Source of the DNA: Acidimicrobiia bacterium
GTDB taxonomy: Bacteria > Actinomycetota > Acidimicrobiia > Acidimicrobiales > AC-14
Direction of reading: 5' to 3'
Assembly (NCBI GenBank): GCA_019243595.1
Contig: JAFAUA010000101.1
Location: forward strand, 1-11,797
Length of the DNA: 11,797 nt
The notes under the pieces are model-generated. The model was not told the DNA's origin. It made no database searches and saw nothing but the letters and a program-made list of their open reading frames with translations. This document shows positions 7,192-11,797 of this stretch, piece by piece; within the stretch, counting starts at the first letter, position 1; each line of letters begins with the position of its first letter. The translations under genes were made by a program, and so were the position numbers.

Positions 7192-8195
7192 GTGGCCGTG
7201 CGGCGCGCCAGGTCGTCGGCCATCACCTGGAGGTCGAAGCCTTCTTGGCGGATGCGGCCGTCGAAGTACACGAGCGTGGCCACGATGGCGACGAAGGGCG
7301 TGGTGACGAGCGCCGACAGGATCGAGCCGGCAGCCAGGAGCGGCCAGCCGTACTTCAGCCCGATGGCGAGGGCGGCGCCGCTGGGCACGGTGCCGAGCAC
7401 GTTGCCGATGACGCTCGCCAACAGACCGGCGACGATGGCGATACCCATCACCGACCACATGCGGGGCCGCAGCAACCGGGCCGAGCGCCGCATCCCGCGA
7501 ATCGGCCCGAGGTCCTCGATGACAATCGCCGGGGCGACGGCCACAAAGATCGACATCACGATCAGGCCGGGGAGGATGCAAAGGACGCCACCAATGCCTT
7601 CGAGGACGTGGACGAGGAACCAGGCGGCGAACAGGGCCCAGGCCCGGCGCCCCGTCGCCCGCAGCGCGGAGCCGACCGTCTCCTCGCCACCGAGGTACGA
7701 CGCGGCCACGACCTTGCTGATGGCGCCGGCGACGAACGGAGCGACGAGCAGGCTCACGACGGCGACGGCACCGCCGACGATCAGCCGGGCGTTGCTCGAA
7801 TCCGTGGTGCTCGACCGGAGCGACGGGTTGTTGATGGCGTCGAAGAAGCTGCGGCCCTGGTACAGGTTGCGTGACGCGAACGCCGAGAGCAGGTGGAGCG
7901 GCACGACGAAGGCTGCGGTGATCAGCAGCACCGTGCGCCAGTTCGCCTTGAGAAGCTTGAACGACCCGTCGAGGATGTCGCTCAGCGTCATCGGGTGCAG
8001 CGGCAGCGGTCCCGTTCGCTGGTCGCCGGCCTTGGGCTGCTCTGCTGACTCTGACCGCCAGGGCGGCGGGCCCGACGGCGACTGCCACGGCTGGTCCGCC
8101 GGCGGCTGCCAGGGCGGCGTGTCCGACGGCGGCGTGGCGGGCGGCGGGCCGCCGGTCGGCTCCAGCGGCACCCAGGGCGGGCGCTCGTCGCTCAC
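7188..8195 (-). CDS. Polytopic membrane protein (GDPD-membrane-domain-like) with Pro/Trp-rich N-terminal tail
   Basis: A 335-residue protein. Residues 1-66 are disordered and Pro-rich, with four P-W units (RPPWVP, TPPWQPP, DQPWQSP, PPPWRS). A conserved-looking MTLSDILDGSFKLLKANW (69-86) then leads into about six hydrophobic segments near 87-104, 137-160, 186-205, 208-226, 247-270 and 284-310. The amphipathic GMRRSARLLRPRMW (234-247) and terminal YFDGRIRQEGFDLQ (310-323) are typical of the family often annotated as glycerophosphoryl-diester-phosphodiesterase membrane domain. No phosphodiesterase catalytic domain is present, so enzymatic activity should not be assumed. GTG at 8195 was preferred because GGAGG (minus strand, 8206-8210) lies 10 bases upstream. 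An ATG at 8243 would add 16 residues but has no comparable site. It overlaps DUF4129 by 4 bp. Confidence 0.82.
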   Translation of the reverse strand: MSDERPPWVPLEPTGGPPPATPPSDTPPWQPPADQPWQSPSGPPPWRSESAEQPKAGDQRTGPLPLHPMTLSDILDGSFKLLKANWRTVLLITAAFVVPLHLLSAFASRNLYQGRSFFDAINNPSLRSSTTDSSNARLIVGGAVAVVSLLVAPFVAGAISKVVAASYLGGEETVGSALRATGRRAWALFAAWFLVHVLEGIGGVLCILPGLIVMSIFVAVAPAIVIEDLGPIRGMRRSARLLRPRMWSVMGIAIVAGLLASVIGNVLGTVPSGAALAIGLKYGWPLLAAGSILSALVTTPFVAIVATLVYFDGRIRQEGFDLQVMADDLARRTAT

Positions 8196-8201
8196 GGGTG
8201 C

Positions 8202-8216
8202 GCCGCCTCCGGCGGC
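8202..8216 (-). promoter_or_regulatory. Hairpin enclosing the ribosome-binding site of the Pro/Trp-tailed membrane protein
   Basis: A perfect 6-bp GC stem (GCCGCC at 8202-8207, GGCGGC at 8211-8216) with a 3-base loop includes the GGAGG Shine-Dalgarno (minus strand, 8206-8210). A second 5-bp stem (GCCCG 8218-8222, CGGGC 8227-8231) lies just upstream in the transcript. Together they could restrict ribosome access or slow readthrough from the PaaK-like gene. Short GC stems are common in GC-rich DNA, so the regulatory meaning is only a suggestion. Confidence 0.35.
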
Positions 8217-8245
8217 TGCCCGTGAGCGGGCACGCGCCCACATCG

Positions 8246-8267
8246 GCTCGCTCGCTGACGCTCGCTC
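8246..8267. repeat. GCTCGCTC-type short tandem/direct repeat
   Basis: The 22 bases consist of GCTCGCTCGCT, a GA step, and CGCTCGCTC, that is two direct copies of a four-base GCTC repeat. It sits in the 88-bp gap between the PaaK-like stop and the membrane-protein start. It may be a low-complexity intergenic repeat or slippage product; nothing indicates a gene. Confidence 0.5.
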
Positions 8268-8283
8268 ACCGCCTCAGTTTGGC

Positions 8284-9573
8284 TTAGGGCCGGAGGTCGA
8301 GGACGCGACTCTCGCCGTGCTTGGACACCCGGGCGTCGAGCCGTCGGCGGTCCATCACGACGAACTGGGTGACAGTGAGATGGCGGTCGAGCTCGCGGAG
8401 AAGGCGGCCGGGACGGCCGTTGGGCTCGATGCTGATGTAGACGATCAGCTCCTCCTGGCCCTCAACCGTGCGGAGCTCGGCCTGCCAGGCCTGGACCTTG
8501 GGGTGGGAGTCGAGGACGCGGGCGAAGCCGGGCTCGGTCGTCGCCGTTGGTAGCAGCCGCGGCGTCGTGCGGCCGCACGCCGGGCACGGGCTGTCGTCGA
8601 TGGACCCGTAGACGCCAGTCCGCAGGCGCAGGAACACCGTGCCCTTCCAGTCGAGCGCCGTCCACGCCACTTCACCGTCGTCCCCGGCGACGGGCACACC
8701 CGACAGCGGGTCGACGAGCTCGACGATCTCGGCGTCAGGAGCGGTGTGAAGTCCCTCGCCGTCGCGGCATTGGCACCACAGGGCGCGGACTCCAGGCGGG
8801 GCCCAGGCGGCGACCACGGCGGCCTGTCCGTCGACGAGGTTCATCAGATGGCGGCGGGTGCCGTCGTCGAGACGGGCGCCGGCGACGAGCAAGGTGCGCA
8901 GGCCGTCGAGGTTGCGCGCGATCGGCCGGGCCGCTTCGAGAATGCGTACGAGGTCGCCGGGCCGGCCGGCGAGCACGTTGGGCCGGGCCGCAGCGAGCTG
9001 CTCGACGGTCGTCGACGGATTCAGGTGGAGGGCCGAGACGCCGGCCTGACGGGCACCGAGGACCAGCTCCCAGTAGGCCAGGTTCGGTCCCGGCGGCAGG
9101 ACGCTGACGACCACGTCGTAGCGGGCCACGCCGGCCAGCTCCAGCCAGCGCCGTCCCAGCTCGGCCAGGCGCTCGACGTCCTCGGCCGACGACCCGATCG
9201 GGAACCCGTCGTCGACATGCCAGTGCAGCGGCTTGTACACGGGGTCGATCAGGCGCTGGTTGACGACCCACTCGCGTCGCCAGAGCTTGGCCCAGAACAC
9301 CCGCGCCACCAGCCCGATCCGGGCGTACTGCTGGATGCTCTGCTCGTCGGGGCGCAGCACGACCGACGCCGGGTTGGCGATCTCGTCGAACGTCGTCAGC
9401 GGCACCTTGTCGAGATCGGCCCGGCTCTTGATCCCCCGCTGGCCGACCCCGGTCTCTTCGAACCGCACTTGGTAGTACGGCGAGTACGGATAGACGTCCT
9501 GGGACAGGTAGCGGCGCAGGGCCTTGCCCTGGGCGCTTTTGATCCACGACGGCTTCCGCCTGTCCCAAGCCAC
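8284..9573 (-). CDS. PaaK-like adenylate-forming-enzyme homologue with degenerate active-site motifs
   Basis: A 429-residue protein of normal length for the phenylacetate-CoA ligase (PaaK) branch of the ANL superfamily. Family landmarks: PYYQVRFEETGV (32-43), LDKVPLTTFDEI (54-65), ARPNVLAGRPGDLVRIL (196-212), LHTAPDAEIVELVDPLSGVP (275-294), GEVAWTALDWKGT (300-312), CPACGRTTPRLL (330-341) and a C-terminal K418-H-G-E-S-R-V that fits the catalytic-lysine region. Key ATP-site motifs are not recognisable. The SSGTTG loop is replaced around residues 122-130 (DGFPIGSSA), the YGxTE segment reads AWAPPG (256-261), and RTGD reads RTGV (318-321). It may be a divergent ligase or a catalytically dead scaffold. 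GTG at 9573 has no Shine-Dalgarno, but a GATAAC -10-like element lies 8 bases upstream. It heads the six-gene minus-strand run, 88 bp before the next gene. Confidence 0.78.
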   Translation of the reverse strand: MAWDRRKPSWIKSAQGKALRRYLSQDVYPYSPYYQVRFEETGVGQRGIKSRADLDKVPLTTFDEIANPASVVLRPDEQSIQQYARIGLVARVFWAKLWRREWVVNQRLIDPVYKPLHWHVDDGFPIGSSAEDVERLAELGRRWLELAGVARYDVVVSVLPPGPNLAYWELVLGARQAGVSALHLNPSTTVEQLAAARPNVLAGRPGDLVRILEAARPIARNLDGLRTLLVAGARLDDGTRRHLMNLVDGQAAVVAAWAPPGVRALWCQCRDGEGLHTAPDAEIVELVDPLSGVPVAGDDGEVAWTALDWKGTVFLRLRTGVYGSIDDSPCPACGRTTPRLLPTATTEPGFARVLDSHPKVQAWQAELRTVEGQEELIVYISIEPNGRPGRLLRELDRHLTVTQFVVMDRRRLDARVSKHGESRVLDLRP

Positions 9574-9582
9574 GCCGAAACG

Positions 9583-9591
9583 TTATCCACA
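9583..9591 (+). promoter_or_regulatory. Perfect DnaA-box consensus overlapping a putative -10 element
   Basis: TTATCCACA matches the strict bacterial DnaA-box consensus in all nine positions. It overlaps the GATAAC element of the minus-strand operon by five bases. It is a single box; no cluster of boxes or AT-rich unwinding region is visible, so this is not an origin. If it is used, it would more likely bind DnaA as a regulator or titration site. Confidence 0.45.
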
Positions 9592-9600
9592 GGGCTGTGG
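9587..9600. repeat. Palindrome CCACAG-GG-CTGTGG overlapping the DnaA box
   Basis: CCACAG (9587-9592) and CTGTGG (9595-9600) are exact inverted copies separated by two bases. The palindrome shares five bases with the DnaA-box sequence and lies upstream of the putative -10 of the minus-strand run. It could be a dimeric repressor operator or chance. Confidence 0.4.
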
Positions 9601-9642
9601 GGATGACACAGTCAGGTCAGCAGTTTGAATGTGGAGGTGACG

Positions 9643-10086
9643 GTGCACATCCGCGTCGAGGAGACGATTACCGCCCCGCCCGAGCAGGTCTGGGCGGCGA
9701 TCGAGGACATCCCCTCCCAGGTCCGATGGATGGACGACGCCGTGGCCATCCGGTTCACATCGCAGGCCCACTCGGGTGTGGGCGCCGCCTTCGACTGCGA
9801 CACCAAGGTCGGCCCCTTCCGTCTCACCGACCGGATGGTGGTGACCGAGTGGGATCCGCCGCGTGCTCTGGGGATCCGCCACGCGGGGGTCGTCACGGGT
9901 ACGGGGCGCTTCGTCCTCGCCCCAACCGCGGCCGGGACATCGTTCGCGTGGGAGGAGGAACTCCGCTTTCCGGCGTGGGCGGGCGGCCGCGTCGGCGGCA
10001 CGGCGGCGGTACCGATCCTGCGCCGGGTGTGGAGGCGGAACCTGGCGAACCTGAAATCGCTGGTCGAGGGCGCGTCGACGGTTTAG
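9643..10086 (+). CDS. SRPBCC-fold (START/Bet v1-like) protein
   Basis: A 147-residue protein of the SRPBCC (polyketide cyclase/dehydrase and lipid-binding) superfamily. The opening VEETITAPPEQVWAAIEDI (5-23) is the standard first strand and helix, followed by WMDDAVAIRF (29-38). The middle holds the strands CDTKVGPFRLTDRMVVTEWDPPR (52-74). The C-terminal helix, about 117-142, ends RRNLANLKSLVEG, typical of the fold. Members bind hydrophobic ligands; no catalytic residue can be assigned. GTG at 9643 was chosen because GGAGG (9633-9637) lies 5 bases before it and the fold starts there. TTG at 9625 or GTG at 9631 and 9637 would put the Shine-Dalgarno inside the gene. It is followed after 27 bp by the lipoprotein gene on the same strand, so the two are probably co-transcribed. 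Confidence 0.85.
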   Translation: MHIRVEETITAPPEQVWAAIEDIPSQVRWMDDAVAIRFTSQAHSGVGAAFDCDTKVGPFRLTDRMVVTEWDPPRALGIRHAGVVTGTGRFVLAPTAAGTSFAWEEELRFPAWAGGRVGGTAAVPILRRVWRRNLANLKSLVEGASTV

Positions 10087-10113
10087 CCTCGGGCGGCCCA
10101 CCGGGAGGTGTTC

Positions 10114-11625
10114 ATGAAGCGAGCGCTTGGGTCCCTGATCGTCGCCGTCGTGGTCGCAGCCGGCTTGGCGGCGTGCGGCAACAGCGGCGGCAAGGCCGAC
10201 GAGACCAAGAAGGCGGCCGCGTTCGTTCCGACATCGGCGCTCGCCTACGTCAGCCTCGCGGTCAACCCTTCGGACTCCCAGAAGAGCGACATCGACGGGA
10301 TCCTGGCCAAGTTCCCGAAGGCCAGCAAGAAGACCTTCGATGCGGCGCGCGACGACGCCCTCGCCCAGGCCGTGAAGAAGCTCGGCCTCGACTACCAGCA
10401 GGACGTGAAGCCGTGGCTCGGTGACGAGCTCGCACTTGCCGTGATGCCGAACACACCGATGCCCAGCGTCGTCGGCCTGATCAAGAGCAAGGACGACGCC
10501 CAGGCGACGGCCGCCCTCGCCAAGGCGGCCAAGAGCCCGAACTTCGACGCCGCCTACAAAGTGGTCAAGGGCTACGCGCTCGTCGTGCAGAAAAAGGACA
10601 CAGGCCTCCTTGACACCGTCGCCCGTCAGGCCGAGAGCGGCGGCGGGCTGGCGTCTGACGCCAAGTTCACCCGCGTGGTCGACAAGCTGAGCAGCGACCG
10701 GTTGGTGACGGCCTGGGCCGACGGCCATGCCCTGCTCGCCCTGGCCAAGACCGAGCTCAGCCGCCAGACCGGCAAGGCCCGCATCAACCTCAACGGCCTC
10801 CCCGACATCGGCTCGGCGGCCGCCGACCTGCACGCGGTCAGCAACGGCGGCGTGCTGAGCGGCGTTGTCGAGACCCCGGGCAGCACCGGCGGTGGCGACC
10901 TCACTGTCACCAACAACCTGCCGTCCGACAGCCTCGGCGCCATCTCGCTGTGGGACATCGGCGGCGCCTTCGACACCGTGCTGGGTGCCGTGCTCCAGAG
11001 CAACCCGCAGGCCTCCAAGGACCTGAACAAGACCCAGCAACAATTCGGCCTCGACATCCGCAACGACGTCCTGTCGTGGATGCACGGCGAGACCGTGATC
11101 GCCGTCGGGCCCCCAACCACGGGACCGACGCCGGACTTCGCCCTTCTCGTCCACGCCACCGACAAGTCAAAGGCGCAGGCGGCCGTCACCAAGATCAACT
11201 CTGTGCTCACCCAGAAGCTCGGCGTGAAGCTCGACCAGCGCCCGGGGCCCAACGGCAGCACGATGTACGTCTTCCCGGCCCCGATCCGCACCGGTATCCA
11301 GCCGGCGATGGCGCTGGTCGGCGACAACTTCATCCTCGCCAGCTCCACCGAGTACCTGACCAGGCTGGGCAAGGGCAGTGGCGGGTTCGACGGCGGCTCG
11401 GCGTTCAAGGACACGCTCGGCTCCGCCGAGCCCGGGACCCAGTTCCAGATGGTGCTGCAGATCAGCAGCATTCGTCAGTACCTCGAGGGCCTGCTGACCG
11501 GAAAGTCCAAGCAGCGCTACGAGACCGACGTCAAGCCGTGGCTCGACCCCTTCTCATCGGCGGCGACGCGGGTGCGGAAGGACGGCAGCCTGACCCGGTT
11601 CGAAGTCAAAGCCACCGTCAAATAA
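10114..11625 (+). CDS. DUF3352-type lipoprotein with internal duplication
   Basis: A 503-residue exported lipoprotein. A signal peptide (1-20: M-K-R start, hydrophobic VAVVVAAG region) ends in the lipobox L-A-A-C with Cys21 as the lipidated residue, then a Gly/Ser/Lys linker. The rest resembles the DUF3352 family of unknown function. Two halves are related: GLDYQQDVKPWLGDELALAV (91-110) matches GLDIRNDVLSWMHGETVIAV (312-331). Both are followed by a Pro-rich turn and a KSKDDAQATAALAK-like helix. A third DVKPWL occurs near the C-terminus (472-477). ATG at 10114 follows GGGAGG (10103-10108) by 5 bases; GTG at 10108 overlaps that site and is disfavoured. It converges on treS with 10 bp between stops and no obvious terminator. 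Function is unknown; it may sit on the outer face of the membrane. Confidence 0.85.
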   Translation: MKRALGSLIVAVVVAAGLAACGNSGGKADETKKAAAFVPTSALAYVSLAVNPSDSQKSDIDGILAKFPKASKKTFDAARDDALAQAVKKLGLDYQQDVKPWLGDELALAVMPNTPMPSVVGLIKSKDDAQATAALAKAAKSPNFDAAYKVVKGYALVVQKKDTGLLDTVARQAESGGGLASDAKFTRVVDKLSSDRLVTAWADGHALLALAKTELSRQTGKARINLNGLPDIGSAAADLHAVSNGGVLSGVVETPGSTGGGDLTVTNNLPSDSLGAISLWDIGGAFDTVLGAVLQSNPQASKDLNKTQQQFGLDIRNDVLSWMHGETVIAVGPPTTGPTPDFALLVHATDKSKAQAAVTKINSVLTQKLGVKLDQRPGPNGSTMYVFPAPIRTGIQPAMALVGDNFILASSTEYLTRLGKGSGGFDGGSAFKDTLGSAEPGTQFQMVLQISSIRQYLEGLLTGKSKQRYETDVKPWLDPFSSAATRVRKDGSLTRFEVKATVK

Positions 11626-11635
11626 CCCGCGGCCC

Positions 11636-11797
11636 CTAGTCGAGTTCGAACCAGAAGAAGCCGTAGCCCTCGAGGGTGATGAAGTAGGGCAGCTCGCCGA
11701 TCTTGGGGAACTCGACGCGGCCGAGGAGCTCGACCGGCGTCCGTCCCTCGTACTGCGAGAGGTCGAGCTCCACGGGCTGGGCCCGGTGGCTGAGGTT
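11636..11797 (-). CDS. treS: Trehalose synthase / maltose alpha-D-glucosyltransferase, C-terminal end only (window edge)
   Basis: The minus strand reads as 53 codons and a TAG stop (11636-11638). The translation runs NLSHRAQPVELDLSQYEG, then GRTPVELLGRVEFPKIGELP, and ends ITLEGYGFFWFELD. This matches my memory of the C-terminal beta domain of actinobacterial TreS (ANLSRFAQPVELDL..., IGELPYFLTLGPHGFYWF). TreS interconverts maltose and trehalose and feeds the GlgE glucan pathway with maltose, often with the maltokinase Pep2/Mak. The rest of the gene, including the GH13 catalytic domain, lies beyond the right edge, so completeness cannot be judged. It is convergent with the lipoprotein gene. Confidence 0.85.
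   Translation of the reverse strand, partial: NLSHRAQPVELDLSQYEGRTPVELLGRVEFPKIGELPYFITLEGYGFFWFELD

Larger units (their letters stand above)
9574..9642. promoter_or_regulatory. Divergent promoter region between PaaK-like and SRPBCC genes
   Basis: This 69-bp gap must serve both directions. On the minus strand GATAAC (9582-9587) resembles a -10 element. A GTGTCA 16 bases further upstream is a weak -35 match. Transcription would start within a base or two of the PaaK-like GTG, consistent with a leaderless message. For the plus strand I see no good -10/-35 pair. A perfect DnaA-box sequence and a 6-bp palindrome fall inside. Confidence 0.4.

Noticed and set aside
6601..8553. 650-codon plus-strand open frame, the longest in the window
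   Set aside because: It is antisense to DUF4129, the membrane protein and the end of the PaaK-like gene, all with clear family motifs. Its product is Arg/Ala/Gly-rich without recognisable motifs, as expected from GC-rich opposite-strand frames.
9574..9642. Replication origin because of the DnaA box
   Set aside because: Only one box is present, there is no AT-rich region, and no dnaA, dnaN or parAB genes are nearby.
9583..11154. 523-codon minus-strand open frame
   Set aside because: Antisense to the SRPBCC and lipoprotein genes, which have good ribosome sites, a lipobox and fold motifs; the translation has no recognisable domain.
11626..11635. Terminator between the lipoprotein and treS stops
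   Set aside because: Only 10 bases separate the stops, and no stem followed by a T run can be drawn there.

Overview
The window is GC-rich and almost fully coding, with GTG starts, short or overlapping gene junctions, and protein families typical of high-GC Actinomycetota. An Acidimicrobiia-like or other non-mycobacterial actinobacterium is my guess; no rRNA or marker gene is present to confirm it. No gene-free stretch exceeds 100 bases. I see no tRNA, rRNA, CRISPR array, transposase or phage gene.

Layout, left to right. (1) Bases 1-1395, plus strand: the 3' part of a membrane-embedded family 2 glycosyltransferase of the cellulose-synthase type, whose 5' end lies outside the window. (2) Bases 1359-2108, minus strand: an RDD-family membrane protein, whose 3' end overlaps the glycosyltransferase. 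(3) Bases 2136-3119, plus strand: a SpoIIM-family (DUF95) membrane protein, divergent from the RDD gene with only 27 bp between the two starts. (4) Bases 3120-3209: an imperfect inverted repeat that fills the convergent gap. (5) Bases 9573 down to 3207, minus strand: a tight six-gene run. In transcription order it is a PaaK-like adenylate-forming-enzyme homologue, a polytopic membrane protein with a Pro/Trp-rich N-terminal tail, a DUF4129 protein, a DUF4350 protein, a MoxR AAA+ ATPase and a DUF58 protein. Most junctions after the first are overlaps of 4-11 bp. (6) Bases 9643-11625, plus strand: an SRPBCC-fold protein, then a DUF3352-type lipoprotein. (7) Bases 11636-11797, minus strand: the last 53 codons of a trehalose synthase (treS), cut by the window edge and identified by translating the edge by eye.

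The core of the window is a MoxR/DUF58/DUF4350/DUF4129/SpoIIM/RDD island. From memory, its gene orientations match the Mycobacterium tuberculosis moxR2 locus (Rv3691-Rv3695). MoxR ATPases are thought to act as chaperones or metal-insertion factors working with VWA-like partners. DUF58 is the likely partner here, and the other members are membrane proteins. The natural inference is a membrane-associated AAA+ maturation or remodelling machine for the cell envelope. Its substrate is unknown, so this is the best candidate for an undescribed system in the window. A PaaK-like protein that has lost most recognisable ATP-binding motifs leads the same run. A perfect DnaA-box consensus overlaps its putative -10 element.
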